From the NCBI GenBank assembly GCA_040218875.1, contig JAVJQP010000013.1: a stretch of DNA of 64,000 nucleotides, one strand, 5' to 3'. The position numbers were made by a program, and so were the translations under genes. The notes under the pieces are model-generated. The model was not told where the DNA came from. It made no database searches and was given only the letters and a program-made list of their open reading frames with translations. This document shows, piece by piece, positions 53,824 to 63,525 of the stretch. Numbering within the stretch: position 1 is the stretch's first letter; every line of letters starts with the position of its first letter. The DNA is from Coleofasciculus sp937127375. Its GTDB lineage: Bacteria > Cyanobacteriota > Cyanobacteriia > Cyanobacteriales > Coleofasciculaceae.

Positions 53824-55776
53824 ATGACTAAAGGCAACTTATTAATTGTTGACGACACTCCAGAAAACTTACAAGTTTTATCCGCCACCTTGTCGGATCA
53901 AGGCTATCAAGTGCGGGGTGTGGTTAAGGGGAAAATGGCAATTCGAGCCGCTAAATCTGCCCCACCCGATCTCATATTACTGGATATCCGTATGCCAGAA
54001 ATGGATGGGTATCAAGTCTGTGAGCATCTCAAAGCTGATCCGGAGACTCGTGACATTCCCGTCATTTTTATTAGTGCGATCGATGATGTTTTGGATAAAG
54101 TCAAAGCCTTTCGCGTGGGGGGTGTTGATTACATTACCAAACCCTTTCAAGTTGAAGAAGTATTGGCGCGGGTAGAGCATCAACTGACGATTCGGCTGCT
54201 GTCTATAGAAGTACGCGATCGCAATCAAAAATTAGAGCAGGAAATTCAAGAGCGACGCAAAGCCGAAAAAGCTGCCGCCGCCGCGTCTCAAGCTAAAAGT
54301 GAATTTCTCGCCAATATGAGTCACGAACTCCGCACGCCCTTGAATGCTATTTTAGGGTTTACCCAAGTCATGAGTCGTGATATTAAAATTACACCAGAAC
54401 AACGAGAATATCTGGGTATTATTAATCGCAGTGGTGAACATTTACTGGACTTAATTAATGATATCTTGGATTTGTCGAAGATTGAATCAGGTATTATTTC
54501 TCTCTATGAAAGTAGCTTTGATTTGTATCGCTTGTTAGATAATTTGGAAGAGATGTTCCAAATTAAAGCAGAACAGAAAAAAATAAATTTAGTTTTTGTT
54601 GTAGCACCCAATGTTCCGCAAACCATAAAAACCGATGCAAAAAAATTACGGGTTTGTTTGATTAACCTTTTAGGTAACGCGATTAAATTTACCGAACAAG
54701 GTACAATTACCTTACGAGTAAATTTGGCAACTAAGCCGTTAACCGATCAAAACCCTTCAGACACCGACTCATCATCATTGTCAGCATTTCCCCCCCGACT
54801 CCGGTTTGAAGTAGAAGATACGGGAGCGGGTATTTCTCCGGCTGAAATTGACCACTTATTTGATGCCTTTGTCCAAACCGAAACCGGACAAAAAATGGCG
54901 GAAGGGACAGGTTTAGGGTTAACCATTACCCGTAAATTTGTGCAACTGATGGGGGGAACGATTACCGTCAGTAGTGTTGTCGGAAAGGGGACAATTTTTA
55001 AATTTGGTATTAAAATTAGTCCGGCAGATGTCTACCCCGTCACCCCCCAACCCCGTCAGCGCGTCTTAGGCTTAGAACCCAATCAACCGATCTATCGTAT
55101 CCTAGTGGCTGATGATACCCCAGAAAATCGCCTGTTGCTGATAAAATTACTCGAACCGATTGGCTTTGAAGTGCGGGAGGCGGTAAATGGGATAAAATGC
55201 GTGGCGTTATGGGAAAGTTGGCAACCTCACTTAATTTTTATGGATACCCGTATGCCAATGATGGATGGATTAGAAGCAACGCAATGGCTGAGACTTAAAG
55301 AACAAGAACGGTTATCTCAGCCCCAGCCAGATTCGGATTTTTCCAAAACCATTATCATCGCCTTAACCGCCAGCGCCTTTGAGGAAAAGCGGGAGGAGAT
55401 TTTAGCCGCCGGATCTGATAATTTTGTCCGTAAACCGTTTACAGAGGAGCAAGTTTTTGACACAATTGCCCACCATTTAGGAGTGCGTTATCGTTATGAA
55501 GAGTTATCGGAGGATTTGCCTCTACCTGGATCGAGTTCTAGCACACAAGAGAAACCAGACTCGTTTTTCTGTTCAGAGTTATCCAGTCTACCTTCAGCCT
55601 GGGTGACTGAATTAGCACAGGCGGCTAATCAGTTGGATGAAGCCATGATTGCTCAGTTGATTAAAGAACTACCGACAGAAAAGGCAGATTTAGCCAAGGC
55701 ATTAACAGATTTACTTCATGATTTTAGACTGGATGTTATTGTGCGAGTAACTCAGGCTGTCATCAATCATTCATAA
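53824..55776 (+). CDS. Hybrid histidine kinase (REC-HisKA-HATPase-REC)
   Basis: This 650-residue protein has an N-terminal receiver with Asp in LLDIRMPEMDG (about 53) and YITKPF, HisKA with His in MSHELRTPLNAIL (about 166), and HATPase with LGNAIKF, EDTGAGI and GTGLGLTITRKF. A second receiver has Asp in FMDTRMPMMDG (about 472) and RKPF, and a helical C-terminal region follows. All catalytic residues are present, unlike the first receiver of the upstream kinase. The C-terminal tail is similar to that kinase's, so the two are probably duplicates. It lies 175 bases after the first kinase, with repeats in between. Confidence 0.95.
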   Translation: MTKGNLLIVDDTPENLQVLSATLSDQGYQVRGVVKGKMAIRAAKSAPPDLILLDIRMPEMDGYQVCEHLKADPETRDIPVIFISAIDDVLDKVKAFRVGGVDYITKPFQVEEVLARVEHQLTIRLLSIEVRDRNQKLEQEIQERRKAEKAAAAASQAKSEFLANMSHELRTPLNAILGFTQVMSRDIKITPEQREYLGIINRSGEHLLDLINDILDLSKIESGIISLYESSFDLYRLLDNLEEMFQIKAEQKKINLVFVVAPNVPQTIKTDAKKLRVCLINLLGNAIKFTEQGTITLRVNLATKPLTDQNPSDTDSSSLSAFPPRLRFEVEDTGAGISPAEIDHLFDAFVQTETGQKMAEGTGLGLTITRKFVQLMGGTITVSSVVGKGTIFKFGIKISPADVYPVTPQPRQRVLGLEPNQPIYRILVADDTPENRLLLIKLLEPIGFEVREAVNGIKCVALWESWQPHLIFMDTRMPMMDGLEATQWLRLKEQERLSQPQPDSDFSKTIIIALTASAFEEKREEILAAGSDNFVRKPFTEEQVFDTIAHHLGVRYRYEELSEDLPLPGSSSSTQEKPDSFFCSELSSLPSAWVTELAQAANQLDEAMIAQLIKELPTEKADLAKALTDLLHDFRLDVIVRVTQAVINHS

Positions 55777-55787
55777 GGACTAGAGTG

Positions 55788-58511
55788 ATGCTAAGTCAAC
55801 AATTATCAACAGTATTGCATAAACATGAACTAATGATATTAGTGGTTGACGATAACCCCAATAATTTACGCTTTTTATCGGATGTATTGCAAAGAGACAA
55901 TTATAAAATCAAACGGGCTATTTGTGGAAAACTCGCCATCCATGCGGCAATTTCGTCACCTCCTGATTTGATTTTATTGGATATTGTCATGGCGGATATG
56001 GATGGGTATAGTGTTTGTCAATGTTTGAAGTCAAACTCGAAAACCAAAGATATTCCGATTATTTTTTTAAGCGCATTGACGGAAGCGGCTGAGAAAGTCA
56101 AAGCGTTGAAAATTGGCGGGGCTGACTATATTACTAAACCGTTCCAACCGGAAGAAATTTTAGTTCGGATCGAACATCAACTGCTCCTGCAAGGATTACA
56201 GAACCAGTTAAAAGAACAAAATAGTTTACTTCAACAAGAAATTCGCGATCGCCAGCAAGCCGAGAACCAACTTCGTCAACAAGCAAGACAGCTTAGCCAT
56301 CAAAATAGTTTACTCATTGAACTGGCTAAAAATAAAATTTTATATCAGGAGAATTTAGAATTAGCGTTTCAGGAAATCACCGAAGTCACAGCCCGTACCC
56401 TTGAGGTAGAACGAGTCGGTATTTGGCTCTATAATCAACAAAAAACTCATATTGAATGTCTGGATTTATTCCAGCAAACTCACTGCCAACATAGCACCGG
56501 GTTAAGCCTAGCCCTAGCTAACCATCCGCTTTACTTTAACGCTTTAATTGAGGCTCCCCTCGTTGCAGTAGATGATGTGATCAGCGATCCCAGAAGCGGT
56601 GATTTGCTGGAGTCTTACCTACAGGGATTAAACATAACATCAATGCTAGACACCCCTTTACGATTGGGCGGAAAAACTGTAGGTGTGTTATGTATTGAAC
56701 AGATAGAAACGTGCCGACATTGGACACCAGAAGAGCAAAACTTTGCCCGTTCTATCGCCGATCTCACCTCATTACTCTTAGAAGTCCAAGAACGCCAACG
56801 CGCCGAAGTAGCCCGCAAAATCTCAGAAGAAAAATTTGCCAAAGCTTTTAGTTGTAGCCCTGACCCGATTACGATTAGCACTTGCCCAGACGGACGCTAT
56901 ATCGATGTGAATCAAAGTTTTCTCAATCTATTGGGGTATGAGAGAAAAGCTGTCATTGGTCAGACAATTTTTGCTCTAAACTTGGTAGTCAATCCGGAAA
57001 ATATGGTTCAGTTTGAACAGCTTTTACATCGACAAGGATCACTGTGTAACTGGGAAACGAAATGGCGGACTAAATGGGGTGAGATTATTACCTTATTATT
57101 ATCGGCTGAGTTTATTGATTTGAAAGGGGAACGCTGTGTAATCACCGTCGGCAAAGATATTACAGAACGCAAGCGAATTGAAGAAGATTTACGCCAAAGT
57201 GAAGAACGCTGGCAGTTAGTCTTACAAGGAAATAATGATGGAATTTGGGATTGGAATTTACAAAGTGGTGAAGTGTTTACGTCTGAGCGGTTTCAGGAAA
57301 TTATCGGTAATCAAAATTGCCACGATGAAACCTGTAAAATTGTACATCGTTTTGATGAATGGATTAGTCGTATCCATCCCGATGATGTGGAGCAAATTAT
57401 CGAAACAACCCAAAACTACTTGCAGCGAAAAATCCATTATTATGAAATTGAATATCGCTTACAATGCCAAAATGGTGACTATAAATGGGTAATGTGTCGC
57501 GGACAAGCTTTATGGGATGAGGAAGGAAAACCCCAGCGGATGGTGGGTTCACTCAAAGATATTAGCCAACGCAAACAAGCCGAGGAAGACTTGCATCAAT
57601 CGATTCAGCGAGAACAAGAAAAATCGATCCAACTGGAGACAGCATTAGCTGAACTCAAACGCGCCCAAACTCAACTGATTCATAATGAGAAAATGTCCAG
57701 CTTAGGGCAAATGGTGGCAGGTGTGGCGCATGAAATTAATAATCCTGTCAACTTTATTGGCGGGAATCTCACCTATGCTAAAAATTATTTTGTCGATCTC
57801 ACTCGCTTAATTAATGCCTATACCATAAATTACCCCAATCCTCCTGAAGAAATCCAAGATATTATTGAGGAGATTGACTGGGAGTTCGTCAGTGAGGATT
57901 GGCAGAATGTAATCAAATCGATGAATATAGGTGCTGATCGTATTCAGCAAATTGTTCAATCCTTACGCATTTTCTCTCGACATCATGAATCCGAGCGAAA
58001 AGCAATTGACATTCATGAAAGTATAGATAATACCTTGATTATTTTACAGCATCGCCTCAAGGCATCAGGCAATCGTCCCCAAATTGAAGTGATTAAAGAA
58101 TACGGTGAAATTCCAGCAATTACCTGCTACGCCAGTCAGTTAAATCAGGTATTTATGAACGTGCTGAGTAATGGGATTGATGCCTTAGATAATAAACCCG
58201 CTCCCCGGATGATTAAAATTCACACCGAAATGGTTCAAAAGAGTCAGAGTACAGACGATAATGGTCATAAACAACAACCATCGGACTTTGCCGTTATTCG
58301 GATTGCGGATAATGGTGCCGGAATTAATACCGATATTATTCCCCAAATATTTGATCCATTCTTTACCACAAAACCAGTAGGACGCGGCACCGGATTAGGC
58401 TTATCGATTAGCCACGAAATTATTGTCGAAAAACATCAAGGTCAACTTCAGTGTGTTTCCAATCCAGGTCAAGGAACAGAGTTTATTGTCGAAATTCCTA
58501 TTCTAAAATAG
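55788..58511 (+). CDS. Sensor histidine kinase (REC-GAF-PAS-PAS-HisKA-HATPase)
   Basis: This protein of about 907 residues has an N-terminal receiver with Asp in LLDIVMADMDG and YITKPF, GAF (about 180-335), two PAS/PAC regions (about 345-600), a coiled coil and a histidine kinase core with His in VAGVAHEINNPVNFIGGN (about 647) and HATPase (VLSNGIDAL, DNGAGIN, GRGTGLGLSISHEI). The GVAHEINNP form is the second common type of HisKA. There is no membrane segment, so it is cytoplasmic. It begins 12 bases after the stop of the previous kinase (GTG 55785 or ATG 55788), so the two are in one operon. Confidence 0.94.
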   Translation: MLSQQLSTVLHKHELMILVVDDNPNNLRFLSDVLQRDNYKIKRAICGKLAIHAAISSPPDLILLDIVMADMDGYSVCQCLKSNSKTKDIPIIFLSALTEAAEKVKALKIGGADYITKPFQPEEILVRIEHQLLLQGLQNQLKEQNSLLQQEIRDRQQAENQLRQQARQLSHQNSLLIELAKNKILYQENLELAFQEITEVTARTLEVERVGIWLYNQQKTHIECLDLFQQTHCQHSTGLSLALANHPLYFNALIEAPLVAVDDVISDPRSGDLLESYLQGLNITSMLDTPLRLGGKTVGVLCIEQIETCRHWTPEEQNFARSIADLTSLLLEVQERQRAEVARKISEEKFAKAFSCSPDPITISTCPDGRYIDVNQSFLNLLGYERKAVIGQTIFALNLVVNPENMVQFEQLLHRQGSLCNWETKWRTKWGEIITLLLSAEFIDLKGERCVITVGKDITERKRIEEDLRQSEERWQLVLQGNNDGIWDWNLQSGEVFTSERFQEIIGNQNCHDETCKIVHRFDEWISRIHPDDVEQIIETTQNYLQRKIHYYEIEYRLQCQNGDYKWVMCRGQALWDEEGKPQRMVGSLKDISQRKQAEEDLHQSIQREQEKSIQLETALAELKRAQTQLIHNEKMSSLGQMVAGVAHEINNPVNFIGGNLTYAKNYFVDLTRLINAYTINYPNPPEEIQDIIEEIDWEFVSEDWQNVIKSMNIGADRIQQIVQSLRIFSRHHESERKAIDIHESIDNTLIILQHRLKASGNRPQIEVIKEYGEIPAITCYASQLNQVFMNVLSNGIDALDNKPAPRMIKIHTEMVQKSQSTDDNGHKQQPSDFAVIRIADNGAGINTDIIPQIFDPFFTTKPVGRGTGLGLSISHEIIVEKHQGQLQCVSNPGQGTEFIVEIPILK

Positions 58512-58566
58512 AAATGATAAATTCCTGTTCCCTGTTCCCTGTTCCCTGTTCCCTGTCTAAAGACAA

Positions 58567-60171
58567 ATGACTAACTACGCAATTGATTTTGGCACAAGCA
58601 ATACTGTCGTAACTCGATGGAACGCCGCCACTGGCGAAGCGGAAACCGTCAGCCTACCTGGTTTATCAGTACAACTTGCCCAAAATCCGCCCCTGATTCC
58701 CAGTTTGGTCTATGTTGAGGATGCCCAGCCAGGTCAGGTGATCGTCGGTCAAACCGTGCGCGATCGCGGCTTAGATCTTACCACCGATCCCCGCTTTTTC
58801 TCCAGTTTCAAACGGGGGATAGGTTCCCAGATTCAGGGATTTTTGCCGGAATTGGATGAACAAACCATCAGTTTTGAGCAAATTGGACAATGGTTCCTCA
58901 GCCAAATTATCGCCAAACTCTCCCCCTCCCCCACAGACAGGATTGACTCCTTAATTCTTACCGTACCCGTCGATAGCTTTGAGGCTTATCGCCACTGGTT
59001 AACCGGAGTGTGTCAATCCTTACCCGTGGAACAACTGCGGATACTGGATGAACCAACCGCCGCCGCTTTGGGCTATGGTGTGGTAGACGGTGAAACCCTC
59101 CTCGTCGTGGATTTTGGTGGCGGTACTTTAGATTTATCCCTAGTGCAATTAAATCAAGAGGTACAAACCGGAACAAAGCCCCTGGGTTTTATCCTTAAAT
59201 GGGGCGAGAAAGTCTTAGGTGAACGTTCCGGACAAAAGCCCAAAATAGCGCGGGTACTCGCCAAAGCAGGGCAGAACTTAGGCGGATCAGATATTGATAA
59301 CTGGCTAGTAGATTATTTTGTCCAAACCCAGGGAATTTCGCGATCGCCCTTAACCACGCGATTGGCTGAACGCCTGAAAATTAAGCTATCTACAGAACCG
59401 ACAGCCACGGAAGTTCACTTTAATGATGAAACACTAGAGAGTTATGAACTGAATCTAGATCGGCAAACCTTAGAAACCATTTTAAAGGAATACCAATTCT
59501 TTGATAACCTGAATGAACGAATGACCCAACTCCTGCAACAAGCACGGCGTAGTGGTATCGAAGTCGCCGATATCGATGCTGTATTGTTGGTAGGGGGAAC
59601 CGTAAAAATTCCCGCCGTTCAAGAGTGGGTGAAGCAATACTTTGACGCCGAAAAGATTCGTTCCCTAAAACCCTTTGAAGCCATCGCCCAAGGCGCATTA
59701 CAACTAGCCCAAGGGATTGAAGTCCAAGACTTCCTCTACCATAGTTATGGGATTCGCTACTGGGATCGACGGAATAACTGTCACAATTGGCATCCGATTA
59801 TTAAAGCCGGACAACCCTATCCGATGAGTAATCCCGTGGAATTAGTAGTAGGGGCGTCAGTAGACAATCAACCCAGCCTTGAATTAATTGTCGGAGAATT
59901 AGGCGCAGAAACCGGAGCAACCGAGGTATACTTTGAAGGCGATCGCTTAGTCACACGCCGACTGGGTGGCAGCAAAACCTCAGTACAACCCTTGAATGAT
60001 CGCGACGGAGCCAGAACCATTGCCCAGCTTACACCCCCCGGAAATCCGGGACGCGATCGCATCAAACTCAAGTTTTCAGTCGATCGCGATCGCGCGTTAC
60101 GATTAACAGTAGACGACTTACTCACCGAGCAAACCGTCTTACAAAATCAGATAGTCGCCCAACTAAGTTAA
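58567..60171 (+). CDS. Hsp70/DnaK-like ATPase
   Basis: This 534-residue protein has the actin-like ATPase motifs of Hsp70: AIDFGTSNTVVTRW (phosphate 1), LDEPTAAALGYG, LLVVDFGGGTLDLSLV (phosphate 2), VLLVGGTVKIPAVQEWV (adenosine) and a shortened C-terminal beta region. It lacks the full peptide-binding and lid domains, so it is a divergent Hsp70-like protein rather than DnaK. It follows the kinase cluster after a 55-base tandem ccctgtt tract. Confidence 0.9.
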   Translation: MTNYAIDFGTSNTVVTRWNAATGEAETVSLPGLSVQLAQNPPLIPSLVYVEDAQPGQVIVGQTVRDRGLDLTTDPRFFSSFKRGIGSQIQGFLPELDEQTISFEQIGQWFLSQIIAKLSPSPTDRIDSLILTVPVDSFEAYRHWLTGVCQSLPVEQLRILDEPTAAALGYGVVDGETLLVVDFGGGTLDLSLVQLNQEVQTGTKPLGFILKWGEKVLGERSGQKPKIARVLAKAGQNLGGSDIDNWLVDYFVQTQGISRSPLTTRLAERLKIKLSTEPTATEVHFNDETLESYELNLDRQTLETILKEYQFFDNLNERMTQLLQQARRSGIEVADIDAVLLVGGTVKIPAVQEWVKQYFDAEKIRSLKPFEAIAQGALQLAQGIEVQDFLYHSYGIRYWDRRNNCHNWHPIIKAGQPYPMSNPVELVVGASVDNQPSLELIVGELGAETGATEVYFEGDRLVTRRLGGSKTSVQPLNDRDGARTIAQLTPPGNPGRDRIKLKFSVDRDRALRLTVDDLLTEQTVLQNQIVAQLS

Positions 60172-60251
60172 ATGTTTGTTTGTAGTTGCGCTTTAGCGCC
60201 ATAAGCATTTAAGCGCCAACCATAAAGTGACATTTCAATTAAAAGGAGTGA

Positions 60252-60380
60252 TAAGCTGTCATGCATTTAAATTGAGTATTAGTAGCGAGCAAGATGCAAA
60301 GCCTGCGGCATGGCTTCGCTAAACGCACTACACGGATGAGAGCCATTATTGACATTAAGGTTTAAATGCCGAACAGCTTA
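60252..60380. mobile_element. MITE-like element with terminal inverted repeats (copy 2)
   Basis: A 129-base segment with ends taagctgtcatgcatttaaa and tttaaatgccgaacagctta, which are imperfect inverted repeats. It encloses the 50-bp repeat (gtagcgagcaagatgcaaag ... aaacgcactac, 60282-60331) that is also present inverted at 19783. It matches the element at 25751-25892 in its ends but not in its middle. Confidence 0.72.
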
Positions 60381-60475
60381 TGCAGCTAATTTGTAGGTTG
60401 GGTTTCGACTTCGCTCAACCCAACATTCCATAATCACACTCACCGCGAATATCTCCCCCAGCTCCCCCAGCTCCC

Positions 60476-60559
60476 AGACGCGCCATGGCACGTCTCTACA
60501 TTGCTCCCCCAGCTCCCCCAGCTCCCCCAGCTCCCCCAGCTCCCCCAGCTCCCCCAGCT
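60476..60559. repeat. AGACG palindrome followed by a 9-bp microsatellite
   Basis: The palindrome agacgcgccatggcacgtct is followed by about six to seven copies of the 9-base unit agctccccc. The short Gly/Ser/Trp frame it produces on the minus strand is not a gene. Confidence 0.85.
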
Positions 60560-60566
60560 CGCTGCA

Positions 60567-60815
60567 CTAGGATTCCTGTTCCTTGTGCAAGAATTCCTCT
60601 TTAGAATCACTCCAGTAGGCGCTATATGTCCACACTTCACGACTTCCTTTATCTTCCATTGACCAACGATAAATCGCCGATTTTGGATTAACCCCAACCT
60701 CAATCAGCTTTGCTCCCATATAATATTCCATCTGACGCTTAGTCATATCCTTCGCGCCACTGGGCTGACTCTTAGAGATTGTGCGAGACATGTGGGCTTG
60801 TGTCGGTTTTGGCAT
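60567..60815 (-). CDS. Small hypothetical protein
   Basis: 82 residues from ATG 60815 (an alternative Met at 60791). The sequence is soluble, with a basic N-terminus and an acidic-aromatic C-terminal part (IYRWSMEDKGSREVWTYSAY). It is transcribed divergently from the glycosyltransferase gene. No family was recognised, but composition and internal consistency look coding. Confidence 0.6.
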   Translation of the reverse strand: MPKPTQAHMSRTISKSQPSGAKDMTKRQMEYYMGAKLIEVGVNPKSAIYRWSMEDKGSREVWTYSAYWSDSKEEFLHKEQES

Positions 60816-60890
60816 TGTTTTCTAGTATTAATAGTAAATCAACTGATCTTATTGTTTCATGTTCGACTGTCACCAAAGAGGGAATTAAGG

Positions 60891-62078
60891 ATGGATCTCA
60901 GTCTATGCATGATTGTGAAAAACGAGGAAGCCAGCTTACCCCAAGTCTTGGAGAGTGTGCAGCCAGTCGTGGATGAAATGGTGATCCTAGATACCGGATC
61001 GAGCGATCGCACAATTGATATTGCTACAGATTATGGGGCAAGAGTCTATCATTTTCAATGGTGCAATGACTTCTCCGCCGCCCGCAACGATGCGCTGCGA
61101 TATGTGCGCGGGAAGTGGGTGTTGGTGTTGGATGCGGATGAGGTGTTAACGCCAGAAATTATACCCGAAATCCAACAGGCGATAAAAAGCGATCGCAACT
61201 TGGTGATTAATCTGATCCGTCAAGAAGTGGGTGCGACTCAATCGCCCTATTCCCTGGTATCCCGTTTATTTCGCCATCACCCTGATATCTATTTTTCTCG
61301 CCCCTACCATTCAATTGTGGATGATAGTGTCAGTCAATTGTTGCAGCGAGAACCCGATTGGCAGGTGATTTCCCTGTCTACGGTGGGTATTTTACACTAT
61401 GGCTATCAACCGGGTGCGATCGCGGCGTTGGATAAATACACTCGCGCCAAGACTGCGATGGAAGGATTTCTGGCTGATCATCCGAATGATTCATACTTGT
61501 GTAGTAAATTGGGGGCGCTGTATGTGCAAATCGGTCAAGTGGAGGAAGGGATTACCCTGCTTAAACGTGGATTCACAGATGCACAGGTAGACGCTTCGGT
61601 ATTATTTGAATTACATTACCATTTAGGCAATGCTTACACGAAACAGAATCAACTCCAACTAGCGGCAGATCACTATCAAGACGCGATTAAGCAACCGATT
61701 CTCCCCCAACTTAAACTGGGAGCCTATAATAATTTAGGTAATGTGTTATTCGGCGTGGGCGATTTAACCACAGCGAAACGGGCATATCAAACAACGGTAA
61801 AAATTGATCCGAGTTTTGCCGTGGGATACAATCATCTGGGGATGACATTAAAAGCCTTGGGACAGTGGGAATCTGCGATAACCGCTTATGAAAAAGCGAT
61901 TCAACTGAATCCCGACTATGCCGACGCTTACCAAAACTTAGGGGTTGTATTATTTAAACTGGGACGAATACCTGAAAGTTTAGCAGCATTTGAGAGCGCG
62001 ATCGCCCGTCATCAAGTCACCAATCCCCAGGAAGCCCAACGGTTACGTCAAGAGTTGCAAGAGATGGGGTTGCGATAA
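60891..62078 (+). CDS. Family 2 glycosyltransferase with TPR repeats
   Basis: This protein of about 395 residues has an N-terminal GT-A domain of the SunS/WcaA-like type (MDLSLCMIVKNEEASLPQVL, LDTGSSDRTIDIA, NDFSAARNDAL, DADEVL). It is followed from about residue 200 by TPRs (YNNLGNVLFGVGDLTTAKRAY, YNHLGMTLKALGQWESAITAY, YQNLGVVLFKLGRIPESLAAF). Such proteins add sugars to proteins or carriers; the acceptor is unknown. The ATG at 60891 with aagg ahead is the natural start; a frame further upstream is not typical. Confidence 0.92.
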   Translation: MDLSLCMIVKNEEASLPQVLESVQPVVDEMVILDTGSSDRTIDIATDYGARVYHFQWCNDFSAARNDALRYVRGKWVLVLDADEVLTPEIIPEIQQAIKSDRNLVINLIRQEVGATQSPYSLVSRLFRHHPDIYFSRPYHSIVDDSVSQLLQREPDWQVISLSTVGILHYGYQPGAIAALDKYTRAKTAMEGFLADHPNDSYLCSKLGALYVQIGQVEEGITLLKRGFTDAQVDASVLFELHYHLGNAYTKQNQLQLAADHYQDAIKQPILPQLKLGAYNNLGNVLFGVGDLTTAKRAYQTTVKIDPSFAVGYNHLGMTLKALGQWESAITAYEKAIQLNPDYADAYQNLGVVLFKLGRIPESLAAFESAIARHQVTNPQEAQRLRQELQEMGLR

Positions 62079-62395
62079 GCCGATTGGTGTCAACTTAAGG
62101 TGAGTGGCACGCTCAATAAGCATTATGAGATCGCCAAAACCCTTAATATACCGTAGGGTGGGCATTGCCCACCAGCTTTAAGTCAGTGACATTCACTTAA
62201 GGTGAAAGCAATACTGGCGAGATTTTAAGCTGTGTCTGTCTACTTCTCGACATTCTCCCCCTCATCCCCTAACCCCAACTCCGGACCCCCCTCGTTCCCC
62301 CCTGCGAGGAGGGATGACAGAGGATGCTTCGCTTTTGTTGCATGGGAGAAGGGGAACCGGACTCTCTTGCTCCCCTCTCCCTTGACATTTCTCTG
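62079..62395. other. 317-base spacer with dispersed repeats
   Basis: Contains a ggtgggcattgcccacc palindrome (62157-62174) and a degenerate C-rich cyanobacterial repeat at 62265-62380. It resembles those at 12519 and 63690. No gene was recognised. Confidence 0.6.
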
Positions 62396-63091
62396 CTATC
62401 TTCTGCGTTTGTGTCGATCGCGCATCCATTGAATTATACAACCGATGGGCAGCGCGATCGCAACCGCAATTATAATATGAATCAGGACGTTCAAACCATT
62501 GTAGGTGGTACATTTCACCACACCTGCACTGGGACAAATCGGTGTTTCGGTGTTGGTTTGATTCTGGATAAAGCTTTGGATGGGTTGGGAATCGACTTGG
62601 GAGGATATTCCACTTACGGCTAATCCAGTTCCGACTACGGCTATCCACAGTTCTAGGTTTTGCAGCTTCTGGTCTAGGGCGCGGTCTCGTTCTGCTTGAT
62701 CTAAGTCTACGATACCTCGCACGGTTTCTAGCATTTGTCCGAATAAATCTTGTCCGGGTGATAGGTAATTGATATCGGTTTGGATTTGCTGTTTCCAGAT
62801 GTGGCTTGCTTTGAGGAATTTGTCCCAGAATTGGGGGATATCGCCAATTTGGGCAAGATTCTGTTGCTTGGTGTCAAAGTTGGTGAGATTGGTTTCCATC
62901 GCCGTCTGGTGGGCGCGTAAGTCACGCAAGCATCGGGCGTAGTCGAGGGCGGTGTGGGGAATTTGGTTGAGCAGATTTTTTAGGGCGTCGAGGCGGGTTT
63001 GGGGGTTGGTGGTGAGGTTGGGTAAGGTGTGGATTTGGTGTTCTAACTGGCTGTAGAGGTGTCGCGCTTGTCTACTTCGGCGTATAACCAC
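62396..63091 (-). pseudogene. C-terminal part of a frameshifted membrane protein gene
   Basis: This ORF encodes 231 residues from GTG 63091. The first about 25 residues overlap the preceding frame. It is helical, with a coiled-coil middle (LNQIPHTALDYARCLRDL ... FGQMLETVRGIVDLDQAERDRAL) and two C-terminal membrane segments (LELWIAVVGTGLAVSGIS and IHIIIAVAIALPIGCII). It overlaps the upstream ORF by 49 bases in another frame and reads as its continuation. I take the two as one gene broken by a frameshift. Confidence 0.6.
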
Positions 63092-63525
63092 AGAGTTTGT
63101 CCCAGGGAGGCTTGGATGGTGTTGGGGAGGAGGGATTGGGGGCGGAAATGTTGCAGTTGGGGGAGGGTGATGTCGAGGTGGGGAGAGTCGGGGGTGAGAG
63201 TGAGATCAATGGCGTAGGTGTCATTCAGGCGAAAGGGTTGCAGATTGGCGGTGATTTTGAAGCCATCGGCGGTGGAGATAGCGCCTAAATCGATATCTTG
63301 GGCGTGGGTAAGCCAGTAGGTTTGTTGTCCGGGTTCGTTTTGGGGCGTGTATTCGGTGTTGGTGTAGCAGATGAGTTGGGATTTGAGGGTAGTCAGTCCA
63401 GGGAAATGTCCCAGATTAGTCAGATTATCCCATAATAAAGCCGCATCATCTGCCACGCGATCGGGGGCGTCGGTGAGGGTTTGACGCAGGTGGAAGGCGT
63501 AGAGGGTGAGGCTGAGGTTTTTCAT
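63043..63525 (-). pseudogene. N-terminal part of a frameshifted cyanobacterial protein gene
   Basis: This ORF encodes 160 residues from ATG 63525: TLYAFHLRQTLTDAPDRVADDAALLWDNL, then TYWLTHAQDIDLGAI, ITANLQPFRLNDTYAIDLTL and LLPNTIQASLGQTLWLYAEVD. It resembles the N-terminal domain of a longer cyanobacterial hypothetical protein. The frame stops after DKRDTSTAS. The continuation lies in the next frame (RHLYSQLEHQIH). The function is unknown. Confidence 0.65.

Noticed and set aside
60440..60703. Gly/Ser/Trp-rich protein on the minus strand
   Set aside because: The Gly-Ser-Trp run comes from a 9-bp microsatellite plus an AGACG palindrome, and overlaps a better small ORF.
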